Origin: Pseudomonas lactis
GTDB lineage: Bacteria; Pseudomonadota; Gammaproteobacteria; Pseudomonadales; Pseudomonadaceae
Length of the DNA stretch: 64,000 nucleotides
Direction: 5' to 3'
Assembly: GCF_001439845.1 (NCBI RefSeq)
Contig: NZ_JYLO01000010.1
Location: 62,001 to 126,000, forward strand
Shown: positions 15,507-24,378 of the stretch, piece by piece
Position numbering within the stretch: the stretch's first letter is position 1
Layout: each line of letters begins with the position of its first letter
Position numbers and translations under genes: made by a program
Notes under the pieces: model-generated
The model's database searches: none
Seen by the model: the letters and a program-made list of their open reading frames with translations, nothing else
What the model was told of the DNA's origin: nothing

Positions 15507-16691
15507 TTAGGTACGCAGAGTTATTTCAGGTGTGACAGACGGCGGTGGCGAGTTCCTGGATTGCCTCACGACCAGGCGCCCATCGATCAGAATCGAGGTA
15601 ATACTTGGAAGGTCACCACTGCTGAAACTTCCAAGTACGCTGGGTTGCGCTCCTCCCAAAGGCCCGCAGGCGATCAGAATGTCGGCTTCTCTTCCGACGC
15701 CCAGAATCCCGCGATTCAACTTTCGCACCTTGGCGGTGTTACCCGTTGCGAAGCAGACGGCCTTTTCCGGTGGTACGTCGCCGAAACTACTGAGCAAGGC
15801 AATTGCCCTGAGCATACCAAGCGCGGGAACCCCACATCCGGCAGGAGAATCTGTGCCAATGACGATACGGTCCAGTTGGTTCATTTCTCGTGCGTAATTC
15901 AGGGTGGTGACCGCCGCGAACTCGTTCCCGTTATGTACGATTTCCAAGGCACCCAGACAGCCTTCACACAGGCATCTGATTTGGCTCGGTGCCAGTGCGG
16001 TATAGCCGCCGTTGATATGCCCGATGATATCGGGCGCAATTTCAAGGATCTCTTCTGCGCCCATGCTCTGGGAAGTAGAAATTGAAGGACCGCCCGTGTG
16101 GGTGATAGAGGTCATGCCGTGTTTGCGAGCCATTTTGACCAATTCAGCTGCACGACTGACTGACTTGACAGGGCCAATCCCGACCTCTCCCAGTTGGTTG
16201 ATGCCTTGCGCAACCATTGCGGCGAAATCCTCATCCGAAAATTCATCGTTGAGCAGTGGCGCGCCGGCTTCCATTTTTATTCCGCTAGGGCGCGCATTGG
16301 AGAAAGAGCGCTGCGCTGCGATTGCCATGGCGATAGTACCGACCCTGTCGGTCGGTAGCCCCGGAACGTGCACTTCACCGGCAGAGATCATGCTCGTCAC
16401 GCCGCCCTGCAAGGAGTGCCAGATCCAACTGTGGTTGCCAGAGCGCGGGCTGTACTCACCCAGGGTCGGGTGAGTGTGGTTGTCGATCAAACCTGGCATG
16501 ACCGTGCTCTGTTTGGCGTCAATCAGCAGGTCTGCGTGTGAAAAATCTACATCTATTGCCTGACCAACGTAGGTGATCATTCCATCAACACTGACGAGGG
16601 TATCGGCTGTAATGAGTGGAGTTGCGAGATCACCCGTGAGAAAAGTGCCTATATTATGAATAATTGACGTATATGGCTTATGGTTCGACAT
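15507..16691 (-). CDS. enamidase-type binuclear metal amidohydrolase
   Basis: The protein is 394 residues of the amidohydrolase superfamily. Metal ligands can be placed at His72 and His74 (NHTHP), Glu169 in LGEVGIG (a Glu bridge in place of the usual carboxylated Lys), His198, His225 (GHINGG) and Asp281 (GTDSPAG). The text agrees closely with clostridial enamidase of nicotinate fermentation: 'LQGGVTSMISAG', 'NARPSGIK', 'ALEIVHNGN', 'ATGN', 'SSGDLPSI', 'SRNSPPP'. That enzyme opens the ring amide of 1,4,5,6-tetrahydro-6-oxonicotinate. The other nicotinate-fermentation genes are absent, so here it probably hydrolyses another cyclic or enamide substrate. An 18-base gap separates it from the AsnO-like gene. 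Confidence 0.82.
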   Translation of the reverse strand: MSNHKPYTSIIHNIGTFLTGDLATPLITADTLVSVDGMITYVGQAIDVDFSHADLLIDAKQSTVMPGLIDNHTHPTLGEYSPRSGNHSWIWHSLQGGVTSMISAGEVHVPGLPTDRVGTIAMAIAAQRSFSNARPSGIKMEAGAPLLNDEFSDEDFAAMVAQGINQLGEVGIGPVKSVSRAAELVKMARKHGMTSITHTGGPSISTSQSMGAEEILEIAPDIIGHINGGYTALAPSQIRCLCEGCLGALEIVHNGNEFAAVTTLNYAREMNQLDRIVIGTDSPAGCGVPALGMLRAIALLSSFGDVPPEKAVCFATGNTAKVRKLNRGILGVGREADILIACGPLGGAQPSVLGSFSSGDLPSITSILIDGRLVVRQSRNSPPPSVTPEITLRT

Positions 16692-16709
16692 TTAATTTAT
16701 CTCTTTATA

Positions 16710-17729
16710 TCATCGAGTAACGGGTTCGAAGATTCGCGCGCCACACTTGTTGAATGAGCGGAAGTTCCACAAGTTGTTAGTGATGAACAAACGCTGGATC
16801 CAACGGTACGCATGCCCCTCTGGATCGAAACTGGGGGTGAACTTATCACGCGAATGGAGCATGAAACGATTGTTGATGTACACCAACTTGCCAGGTTGAA
16901 TGTCCAGCGGCCGCGCTACGCTTTTAAGCGCGTTGTAAAACCTCAACAGGGTATTTTGTGCTTCGTGATCAGCGGCAATTACCATGTCCGGGTAAAACGC
17001 AGCAGTGACTCTAGGGTGAGTCAGCGGGCCGCTCAGAATTGGATATACATGAGTTTCTTTCGCGCCTGCGGTACTGTTCCTCCAGCGGTAGGGCTGACGA
17101 ATGATGAAATGTTTGCCATATAGGATTTCAATATCGGCCTGTTCCAGAGCCTGAAGGGCTTCCCTCGCATCGGCAACCCAGGTTTGCGGGCCCACCCCGG
17201 CAGGGTCACCGCGAACGCCGAGAAGCAAAAGAGCCAGCGGCGAGGTGTCTCCACGGGAGTCATAAGCCTGAAAGGCATTCTCGGTGTGCAGGTCCAACTC
17301 CAGGTCCGAACCGTTGCCGGTATACTCGCCCACGGCCTCCGGATGCGGTACCAAGTCATTGACCAGTTTTGGCCCCTCATGCTTGATGGAGTAGGGCTCC
17401 GCTATCAAACTGCCCAGGGCAACCAGCACATTTTCAGAAAGATAACCGCTTTTGAAGTTCAAGCTATTAGCGTCGCCCTGCGGGCTGCCAAATGTGTTAT
17501 CAATCGGAAGGTTCTCGAATACACAATAAGAAGCATCGTCATCTTTAAGGGATTCAAGCTTTTTTAGAAGTCGCGCAGGAAACTTTTGATAAGCGGTCAT
17601 GCGAATGAGGTGGATGTAGTCTCGCCCTCCCGTTGGCTCGTAACAAATGTCTATAAGCGCGTCCCGAATACTCTCTTTTTCAACGGCCGTCAGCCAGAAG
17701 CTGTTGGCGTCTGCACATGAATCGTCCAC
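16710..17729 (-). CDS. clavaminate synthase/L-asparagine oxygenase-fold Fe(II)/2OG dioxygenase
   Basis: The protein is 339 residues. It has an HTE iron triad motif (DLHTENAF, His148 and Glu150), the distal ligand His292 in 'YINNRFMLHSRDKFTP', and the 2OG-binding Arg in RWIQRLF. This arrangement, with Glu instead of Asp, is that of the clavaminate synthase/AsnO family, which hydroxylates free amino acids or peptide-derived rings. The frame opens at a GTG at 17735, but AAAGGA is six bases before the second GTG at 17729, which I take as the start. Downstream is the enamidase-like gene, upstream the desaturase gene (141 bases). The substrate is probably amino-acid-derived; this is inference. Confidence 0.83.
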   Translation of the reverse strand: MDDSCADANSFWLTAVEKESIRDALIDICYEPTGGRDYIHLIRMTAYQKFPARLLKKLESLKDDDASYCVFENLPIDNTFGSPQGDANSLNFKSGYLSENVLVALGSLIAEPYSIKHEGPKLVNDLVPHPEAVGEYTGNGSDLELDLHTENAFQAYDSRGDTSPLALLLLGVRGDPAGVGPQTWVADAREALQALEQADIEILYGKHFIIRQPYRWRNSTAGAKETHVYPILSGPLTHPRVTAAFYPDMVIAADHEAQNTLLRFYNALKSVARPLDIQPGKLVYINNRFMLHSRDKFTPSFDPEGHAYRWIQRLFITNNLWNFRSFNKCGARIFEPVTR

Positions 17730-17870
17730 ACGCACTCCTTTAAAGGTCTGATTGATTTGTCATGAGTTAAGTTATAAGTAAATTAAGACTTTCAAGCGCT
17801 GAGGTGGGGTCCCCGTAAGCACGACCTGACAGTGTCCATGCTTTGATAAGGCCCGACCTGAGTGGGTGAC

Positions 17871-18941
17871 TCAACCTAAGAGCTTATCTGTGTACGCGCC
17901 GGTGAAGTGATGGGTGGTAAATTGGCCATCAGCATCATAGGGTTGTCCTTCATCGGTGCTGATGATTCTTGATAATCGCCCACGATGATAGGCAGTCAAG
18001 AAGTTGAAGAATGGCGTGCTTTCTTCTCTTGTGTCAGATACTCCGTAAAGCCTCAACTGTTTGATTATTGCAGCTTCAAGGTGTGGCAACATATACCAAG
18101 GGCACGTTGGAAAGCAGTGGTGGGCCGCGTGGTAACCAAAATTCAAAATAATCAGATTGAGGAAGGTAAACTTTCTTGCCACCGGTACGGAGAAGGTATT
18201 TTGGATTTCGTAGTGTTTTCCATGGGTTAGCTTTTCTCCCTCGGTATACACCTGCTGGAAAGAATGCTGGAAACAGTCGACGAATCGTACGATGTGTATC
18301 CTCAGGAAGGAGGAGGCTTGCCATACCAGCACAAGCATCAGGGAGAACCGGGCAAACGTAGCAAAGGCTACAACGTAAATGCACAGGCTTCCAATACCCC
18401 TTGCAACCTCGCGCCTGCTGCCACTAAATATCACAGCGTAAATATTGGTAAGCTTGATCAAATAGTAGAAGGCGGGAAGGTATATTTTTTCTGCAACAAT
18501 GATCGCACTAAATAGCCTTGGATGAGCGACAGCAAAGTGACCACTATCGAACCCACCAATGTCAATTTTTTCGGCATGATGGCGAACATGATCTTTTCTA
18601 TAGGCTTCAAATGAAAAGAAAGAGAGGCCGTTAAGGAAAGACAGCAACTCTCCGACGACAGCATTGACTTTCTTCGACTTGAAAACAGAATTGTGCGCGC
18701 AATCGTGGCTCAGGTACCAGGACCAGATCTTCGCAAGGGCAATTAAGATAATCGCACCGAGTGCCGCAACGATCTGTTGAGTATACGCCAGGAATATGCC
18801 CCATACAGTGAAGGTTGCTATCACACTTAGTACAATCACTGATGGCAATAATTTTCGCTCTTTCGCTATTGAAATAAGCAGGGTTTTCACGTTGGCGTCT
18901 TTGATGGCGCGCAGATAATTATCAGCATACAGTAAAGACAT
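17871..18941 (-). CDS. membrane fatty-acid-desaturase-family non-heme diiron enzyme
   Basis: The protein is 356 residues with four to six membrane segments and the three histidine boxes of the family: HDCAH (79-83), HVRHH (118-122) and HAAHH (271-275). Such enzymes use O2 to desaturate or hydroxylate acyl chains, and one branch acts on amino-acid-like compounds (rhizobitoxine). The ATG at 18941 follows GAAGGTGATGAG; an in-frame extension to 19097 has no ribosome site. A 181-base gap separates it from the EamA-like gene upstream. No acyl carrier protein or acyl-ACP synthetase is present nearby, so a free small molecule or membrane lipid is the likely substrate. Clearly A+T-rich compared with the core genes. 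Confidence 0.85.
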   Translation of the reverse strand: MSLLYADNYLRAIKDANVKTLLISIAKERKLLPSVIVLSVIATFTVWGIFLAYTQQIVAALGAIILIALAKIWSWYLSHDCAHNSVFKSKKVNAVVGELLSFLNGLSFFSFEAYRKDHVRHHAEKIDIGGFDSGHFAVAHPRLFSAIIVAEKIYLPAFYYLIKLTNIYAVIFSGSRREVARGIGSLCIYVVAFATFARFSLMLVLVWQASSFLRIHIVRFVDCFQHSFQQVYTEGEKLTHGKHYEIQNTFSVPVARKFTFLNLIILNFGYHAAHHCFPTCPWYMLPHLEAAIIKQLRLYGVSDTREESTPFFNFLTAYHRGRLSRIISTDEGQPYDADGQFTTHHFTGAYTDKLLG

Positions 18942-19122
18942 CTCATCACCTTCAAGAGCAAAATTCACCGAAACGCTTATTGAGCTGGTTGGGGGGCTGG
19001 CATTGAACAACGGATCATGCCTGGACAGGCGTAATCCCTTCCGTGCGCATGTGGAATTAACGACGGGGCTCGAATATGAGTACGCACACAATGCCAAAGA
19101 TGTAGTGCAGGTGTACGGGTGG

Positions 19123-19659
19123 CTAGGGTTCTTTTGCTGTTGCTTCTGGTGCCAGTGAAGGCGGCACTAGCGAGACTGCAGCGTGAGTATCCGCGCCCGA
19201 GGGTTGATCGCCGCTACTGGATTTGTAGCCGATCAGTATCACGCCGACGATGCACAATAAAACACCGGCAATGTTTAAATAGGAGAGTCCTTCTTTAAGC
19301 AGAAATACCCCGATGAAGCCGAGCGCAATATTGATAATGGCGCCGGTAACGATATTGCCCGTGCTGAGGTCCCATCCACTGCGATACATCATCAAGAAGC
19401 CGATTTCCATCATCAAGATGCAAAACGCGATGCCTCCCTGAAGCCAGGTCATTTGCTTCAAGCCCGCGAGTAACGTTCCACTGCCCAAAAAAAACGGCAA
19501 CATCAATGTGGACAGGATGACGATCGCCACATAGATACTGACAATTGAAACCAAGGGGTTGATCGTAGACGGTATTTTCTTCATGAGCATGTGATAGCCC
19601 ACGGTGCCCAGTATCGCTACGATCGCTGATAGATAGAATGTGTATTCTTTACCTAGCAC
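19123..19659 (-). CDS. EamA/DMT-like small membrane protein
   Basis: The protein is 178 residues with five hydrophobic segments, half of a ten-helix EamA exporter. It ends in a polar tail of about 30 residues (SGADTHAAVSLVPPS). 'FLLKEGLSYLNIAGVLLCIVGVILIG' is the typical last-helix pair of drug/metabolite transporters. The frame opens with TTG at 19665, but AGGAG lies eight bases before the GTG at 19659 and only two before the TTG, so GTG is preferred. The ribosome site starts right after the stop of the IPNS-like gene, so the two are coupled. It probably forms dimers and may export the cluster product. Confidence 0.75.
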   Translation of the reverse strand: MLGKEYTFYLSAIVAILGTVGYHMLMKKIPSTINPLVSIVSIYVAIVILSTLMLPFFLGSGTLLAGLKQMTWLQGGIAFCILMMEIGFLMMYRSGWDLSTGNIVTGAIINIALGFIGVFLLKEGLSYLNIAGVLLCIVGVILIGYKSSSGDQPSGADTHAAVSLVPPSLAPEATAKEP

Positions 19660-19673
19660 GTTCAATACTCCTA

Positions 19674-20633
19674 CTAGTTGGGTTCAAGTTCACGAAATGT
19701 GGTGGTTTCCAGGAACCTCTTGTCCATGTACTCACCCGCGATGATCGCTCTGTATTTCGCAGGACTGCCCTCTGCGCAACAGCTGGGCAGGCACTCCACT
19801 TTGGCGGTGTAGTCTGGATCCATAAAGAACGCCGCCGAGTGGCGTAATTGGCCAGAGGTATTTATCACTCGATGCAGCGTTGCTTTGTAACGGTCATTCG
19901 TCCAGCGAGACATTAGATCCCCGACATTGACGACAAAGGCATTTGGGATGGGTTTGACTTTGATCCAGGTGCCGTTAGCACTCTGTACCTCCAGCCCCCC
20001 GGTGGCACTTTCCGAGATCATGGTTATCCAGCCGAAGTCTGTGTGCTCTCCAGCACCCATCGGCGCTCCCTGTGTATATTGAGTGGAGGGATAACGCAGG
20101 ACTCTCAATTGGGCCATCGGCTTCTTGAATTTATCATCGAAGTAATCGATCGGCATATTGAGCGCAAGGGCAAACACGTTTAGCAGTTTTTTTCCGAATA
20201 TGAGCATTTGCGAGTGATATTCCGTCATCGCAAGCTTGAAGTCGGGCAATTCCTCTGGCCATACATTGGGGCCGTAAAAAGGTAATTTGGCTTTTACGAA
20301 CTCGTCGTCAAGCGACAAGTCCGCTGCCATGTCAAAACCCTCTTTGACATCGCCCAATATGCCATCCGACTTATCAGCGCCTTCGCTGAAGTAGCCACGC
20401 ATATAGGGAGATTTATGAATTTCGATTTTCTCCTTGGCCTGAACAGGCAGGTCGAAAAACGATTGTATTTGAGAGAAAACAGTTGAAATAAGCGTGTCAT
20501 CTACACCGTGATTGACGACGGTGAAGAATCCGACCTCCCTGCACGCGTTGTCGATCTCCTTGACTAGGCGTGGTGATATCTCTGCGCCCTGCGTCAAACT
20601 ACCGACGTCAATGATAGGTATGTTCTTTTCCAT
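19674..20633 (-). CDS. isopenicillin N synthase-fold Fe(II)/2OG-dependent oxygenase
   Basis: The protein is 319 residues. An N-terminal DIOX_N part ('IPIIDVGSL', 'GFFTVVNHGV') is followed by the double-stranded beta-helix core with iron ligands His197 and Asp199 (EHTDFG) and His254 (LHRV). The RxS pair that binds 2OG is Arg264 and Ser266 (RHSAAFF). All catalytic residues are intact. Relatives act in natural product pathways and in plant-hormone-like chemistry, and bacterial members are often of unknown function. It is the first gene of the minus-strand cluster, divergent from a LysR gene. Reaction (hydroxylation, desaturation or ring closure) cannot be read from the sequence. Confidence 0.87.
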   Translation of the reverse strand: MEKNIPIIDVGSLTQGAEISPRLVKEIDNACREVGFFTVVNHGVDDTLISTVFSQIQSFFDLPVQAKEKIEIHKSPYMRGYFSEGADKSDGILGDVKEGFDMAADLSLDDEFVKAKLPFYGPNVWPEELPDFKLAMTEYHSQMLIFGKKLLNVFALALNMPIDYFDDKFKKPMAQLRVLRYPSTQYTQGAPMGAGEHTDFGWITMISESATGGLEVQSANGTWIKVKPIPNAFVVNVGDLMSRWTNDRYKATLHRVINTSGQLRHSAAFFMDPDYTAKVECLPSCCAEGSPAKYRAIIAGEYMDKRFLETTTFRELEPN

Positions 20634-20911
20634 GGATGCACCATTTGCTCTAAAAAAGGCGCAACGAGACCTACTCCATGAATACTGAAGTGCACTCAGG
20701 GATAGACCGTATATAGGCCAGTGTCATTTATTTAGACTAAGGAATTCCGTCAGCTCGCAAGCGCTGGCAGTAAGCACTCGACATTCTCGATCGGCGCGCC
20801 TCCTGTTACAGGCTAGGTGGCGTAGCCTAGAATTCACTTCTATGAAAGCGAAGGCAAATCAGATAAAGTAAGCCTGGCTTAGTTTTTTTACCATGGAAGG
20901 GGGATTGATTA
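20634..20911. promoter_or_regulatory. divergent regulatory region of the oxygenase/desaturase cluster
   Basis: This 278-base gap lies between the IPNS-like gene and the divergent LysR gene. It contains A+T-rich patches (TGTCATTTATTTAGACTAA near 20721-20740) suitable for promoters and LysR-type binding. AAGGGGG precedes the LysR ATG. I cannot fix individual operator boxes. It is the obvious control point for the six- or seven-gene operon. Confidence 0.5.
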
Positions 20912-21871
20912 ATGTTCGCAAAATTGCCGTTGACAGCCATTCGTGCATTTGAATCTGCCGCAAGACTCGGTGGGTTTAAAGCAGCCTCCGCGGAGTTGTT
21001 TGTCACCCCGGCGGCAGTATCACAACAAATAAAAACACTTGAAAACTTATTGGGCAGTATGCTTTTTGTACGCACTCCTCATGGTGTTCAACTCACTGCG
21101 AACGGTGAGAGGCTATATTCAAAGGTGCATCTTTCTTTTTTGGATATAAGCAGTAGTATGTCGTCGCTTAAGCCACCCGCCGACTCCAACACACTCCGAG
21201 TTTCTACCACGCCGGCATTTGCGTCTTTATGGTTGATTCCTCGGCTGGCGAAATTTTATAGTGAACATCCAGATATTCATGTCAGTGTTGAAACCAGTAA
21301 TGAAGTGGTGGATTTGTTTCGTGACTCATCTGTTGATTTAGCTATTCGTTGTGGGTTTCGCGATTTTCCAGACTTGTACAGCCACGCGCTTATGCGCGAA
21401 CAGTTTGGTGTTTTCTCCCACGCCCATTGGAAGCAAGGAGAAGCTGAAGCTTCGTTGAAACTTATAAATATACGTTGGGCTACGGCATCGCCCGCTTCAA
21501 TTAGTTGGGCGTCCTGGTGCGCGGCTGCGAATCATGAGAGTTGGCTATCAAACGCGGTCTATCGTGAATACAACGATGAGCATTTTGCGCTTCAGGCCGC
21601 TATTGCGGGGCATGGCTTGACGCTGGCGAGCACGGTCTTGGCAGCAGACTATGTTGCGAATGGATTGCTGATTCCTTACAGACCCGACATCAAGATTCCG
21701 GGCGCGCAGTTTTCAGCCGTGTGCGTGCCGGGGCGTGAGCGTTCAGGTGCCGTAAAGCAGTTTCTGGCCTGGATGGTCAAAGTGATAGCCGCCTGCCATA
21801 CCGATTACCCTGTCGCTCGGGATGACGCGTCGCAGGCTGTCACTAAGCGCCGAACATCACTGGCTATCTGA
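20912..21871 (+). CDS. LysR-family regulator (GcvA/AmpR-like) of the 14-21 kb cluster
   Basis: The protein is 319 residues. 'LPLTAIRAFESAARLGGFKAA' and 'ELFVTPAAVSQQIKTLE' identify the GcvA/AmpR branch, in which regulators often control a divergent operon. The start is set by AAGGGGG eight bases before the ATG. The C-terminal 25 residues are polar and variable. The base composition resembles the cluster rather than the flanking genes. It is the only regulator adjacent to the cluster promoter, so control of that operon is a strong inference. Confidence 0.88.
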   Translation: MFAKLPLTAIRAFESAARLGGFKAASAELFVTPAAVSQQIKTLENLLGSMLFVRTPHGVQLTANGERLYSKVHLSFLDISSSMSSLKPPADSNTLRVSTTPAFASLWLIPRLAKFYSEHPDIHVSVETSNEVVDLFRDSSVDLAIRCGFRDFPDLYSHALMREQFGVFSHAHWKQGEAEASLKLINIRWATASPASISWASWCAAANHESWLSNAVYREYNDEHFALQAAIAGHGLTLASTVLAADYVANGLLIPYRPDIKIPGAQFSAVCVPGRERSGAVKQFLAWMVKVIAACHTDYPVARDDASQAVTKRRTSLAI

Positions 21872-21903
21872 TTAGGGTGTGGAGAGCTTGATCAGGCGCG
21901 TTC

Positions 21904-22839
21904 CTATAACAAACCCTGATCCGCACACACCTTCACCACTTGTTCCCGAAACCAGGTATTGGCGCTGTCCTGCCCACTGGTTTCGTTCCACTGCATATCC
22001 AGGGTGAATCCCGGCAACCCGTTGGGGGCTTCGCAAACGCCGAATGCCGGCGCCGGTGCCAGCAATTTTTGCACGCGGCGGGGCAGGGTGACGATGAAGT
22101 CGGTGCCGGCAATCATCTTCAATGCCGCGCTGTAGCTGTTGGCCCGCGCGATCACCTGGCGCTTGCGGGCCTGGCGGGCGAGCCAGCCGTCGATCATGTT
22201 GGTGTCGGAGGTCCAAGGCGTTGGGAATACGTGGCGCCGCTCAACGAAGGATTGCAGGCTGAACGCCTGTTCCCTGGGCGCCGAGCGTTGGTCGCATACG
22301 CAGACCAAGTCGTCCTCCAACAGCATCTGGGTCTTGAAGTCTTTATGGGCGCGGTGAAAGTGCGGGCCGAAGCAGATCACCAGGTCCAGCCGACCTTCAC
22401 GCAGGTCGTCGGCGGGGATCTCGGTTTCCAGCTTCTGTACATTGACGATCACCGGCAGGTCGGCATGGTCGAAGCGCTTGAGCAGGCGCGGCAGGATCAA
22501 CTGTTCGAAATATTCTGGCGCGCACACATTGAAGGTCACCGCCTGTTGGGTCGGGTCGAACGCTTGGCCACCGGCATGACACAGGTTGATGCTTTCCAGA
22601 ATCTTCTGCACATGCTCGTACATGGTGGTGGCCTTGTACGTAGGGCGCATGCCCGCGCGGGTGTTGATAAACAGCTCATCTTCAAAGCTGGTGCGCAGCT
22701 TCTTCAGGCTGTAGCTCACAGTGGACTGGCTGACGAACAGCGTTTCGGACACCTCGGTAACGCTGCTCTGGTCGTAGACGGCGATAAACACCATCAAATC
22801 CTGCATATCGAGCTTTCTGAGCAAGTTACTGTTTAGCAT
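21904..22839 (-). CDS. LysR-family regulator (NodD/LeuO-like branch)
   Basis: The protein is 311 residues, beginning 'LLRKLDMQDLMVFIAVYDQSSVTEVSETLFVSQSTVSYSL', typical of the NodD/LeuO/NahR branch of LysR regulators. Its effector domain is complete. It is convergent with the LysR gene of the cluster (32-base gap, no hairpin). Its own upstream neighbour at 22977-24164 is on the same strand, so the likely target is not adjacent in divergent orientation. Confidence 0.87.
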   Translation of the reverse strand: MLNSNLLRKLDMQDLMVFIAVYDQSSVTEVSETLFVSQSTVSYSLKKLRTSFEDELFINTRAGMRPTYKATTMYEHVQKILESINLCHAGGQAFDPTQQAVTFNVCAPEYFEQLILPRLLKRFDHADLPVIVNVQKLETEIPADDLREGRLDLVICFGPHFHRAHKDFKTQMLLEDDLVCVCDQRSAPREQAFSLQSFVERRHVFPTPWTSDTNMIDGWLARQARKRQVIARANSYSAALKMIAGTDFIVTLPRRVQKLLAPAPAFGVCEAPNGLPGFTLDMQWNETSGQDSANTWFREQVVKVCADQGLL

Positions 22840-22976
22840 CGGTTTCGTCCGTAAACCCTTTGTACCGAACTCAGTACAAGACTGAGCAAAATGTTAACGG
22901 AACGCCCGTACCAATAGAAAGCTCTGTAGGACCCTTCTATGTTTCGTGTGGGACAAAAAATGTTTGTAATACGACG

Positions 22977-24164
22977 TCAGCGGATATGCCGTGCGTAATG
23001 CGCCGGGTTGAAACGCATCACGATCAATAGCATCAGCCCGCTCACGGCCATCAATGACCACCAGGCCCATTCGAAGCTGCCCAACTGGTCGCGGATCATG
23101 CCGGCGATCAGCGGCGATAGGCCGGCGATCAGATAACCGATGCCCTGCACAAATGCGGTAAGGCCACCGGCGCGACGTGGGTTGTCGAGGTGGTCCAGGG
23201 ACAGGATCAGGCTCATCGGGAACAGGCCGCCAATGCCCAGGCCGAGCAGGCAGGGCCACAACAGGCTCCAGCGTTGCGGGCTGAGAGTGAGGCCGTAGAA
23301 CCCCAGGATGATCAGCACCAGCAGCACCGCCACCACCCCGCGTTTATCCTGGCGGCGGTTGGCAATGGCCGGAGTGACCAGGCCGGAGATCACTTCCATG
23401 GCGGTCAAGAAGCCCAGCAGCAAGCCGGCATTCTGTTCACTCCAGCCCTGCTCGACGTAGTACGGCGCCAGCCACGCCAGCACACAGGTGTAGGACGCTG
23501 TGCCGAGGCCAAAAAAGGTCGCGAGCAACCAGGCGCGGCGGTTGCTGAAAAATGCCTCCTGGGGGCCAGAACCGGCTTGAGGCAAGGGCGGCAGGGCCGA
23601 ACGCTGCGCATACCAGAACATCAGGGCCAACAACGCCAGCATCGCCCAAATCGCCAGGCCGATACGCCAACTACCGGTGTGGGCTTGCACCCACGGCGAG
23701 AACGAAGCAGCCAATGCCGCGCCGCCCATGATCGCAGTGACATACAGGCCCATGAACAACGAGACGTTGGCGCTGAACCGCGACTTGATCAGCGCCGGCA
23801 TCAATGCCTGGATCAGCGCAATGCCGACACCCGCCGCAATGGCACTCACGATCAACTCCAGCGCCGAATCCAGGAACAGCCGCGACACGGTCGCCAGCCC
23901 AATCACCAGCAGCGACACCACAATGCTGCGATGCTCGCCCACGCGCTTGGCCAGGCCCATGCCAAGGAACATCGCAAGGCCCATGGCCATGACTGGCAAC
24001 ATGGTCAGTAAGGCCGCGCTGCTGAAACTCAGCGGCACATCCGCGCGAATTGACGCCAGCAGCGGCCCCACGGCTGCCATCGAGGGGCGCAAGTTGAGGG
24101 CGACGAGCACCACGCTGACCGTCAGCCATACGGCGGTGGTGGATTTTGCCTGAACGTTTTCCAT
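22977..24164 (-). CDS. MFS transporter, CynX/NimT-like
   Basis: The protein is 395 residues with twelve membrane segments. It begins with 'VVLVALNLRPSMAAVGPLL', the CynX-type first helix, and has 'GLGIGGLFPMSLILSLDHLDNPRRAGGLTAFVQ' in the second half, typical of the CynX/NimT group. E. coli CynX is associated with cyanate use, while other members export nitroimidazoles. The cyn genes of this window lie 11 kb away, so a cyanate role is not implied. The ATG at 24164 follows CAAGGCAAGCCC; the frame stays open far upstream, but that part reads through a REP sequence and is not coding. Confidence 0.83.
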   Translation of the reverse strand: MENVQAKSTTAVWLTVSVVLVALNLRPSMAAVGPLLASIRADVPLSFSSAALLTMLPVMAMGLAMFLGMGLAKRVGEHRSIVVSLLVIGLATVSRLFLDSALELIVSAIAAGVGIALIQALMPALIKSRFSANVSLFMGLYVTAIMGGAALAASFSPWVQAHTGSWRIGLAIWAMLALLALMFWYAQRSALPPLPQAGSGPQEAFFSNRRAWLLATFFGLGTASYTCVLAWLAPYYVEQGWSEQNAGLLLGFLTAMEVISGLVTPAIANRRQDKRGVVAVLLVLIILGFYGLTLSPQRWSLLWPCLLGLGIGGLFPMSLILSLDHLDNPRRAGGLTAFVQGIGYLIAGLSPLIAGMIRDQLGSFEWAWWSLMAVSGLMLLIVMRFNPAHYARHIR

Positions 24165-24300
24165 GGGCTTGCCTTGAATGAACAAGGGCGAATCAGGCCA
24201 TGCAGCGTGTAGCGGGGCAAATGAGAAAGTCGCAGGGGCTATTGAAAAAATGCGGATGCCGAGTGGTGAGGTAAGCGCGCATTGGGCGTCGGCTATCAGG

Positions 24301-24330
24301 CCGCCTTCGCGAGCAAGCCCGCTCCCACAA
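24301..24330. repeat. solitary REP sequence
   Basis: CCTTCGCGAGCAAGCCCGCTCCCACA is the single-arm form of the REPIN type at 12940. It lies between the CynX-like gene and the AruI-like gene. Confidence 0.8.
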
Positions 24331-24378
24331 TTTGATCGCGGGGCGTCGGGAAGATATGGGTTGACTGTCAGGCCGGGA

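Noticed and set aside
18942..19097. N-terminal extension of the desaturase
   Set aside because: The upstream part has no Shine-Dalgarno, while GAAGGTGATGAG stands directly before the ATG at 18941; family proteins start near that point.
14509..21871. Interpretation of the cluster as a known beta-lactam or ethylene-forming pathway
   Set aside because: There is no ACV synthetase, beta-lactam synthetase or carboxyethylarginine synthase gene, and the IPNS-fold protein lacks the sequence features I remember for the ethylene-forming enzyme.
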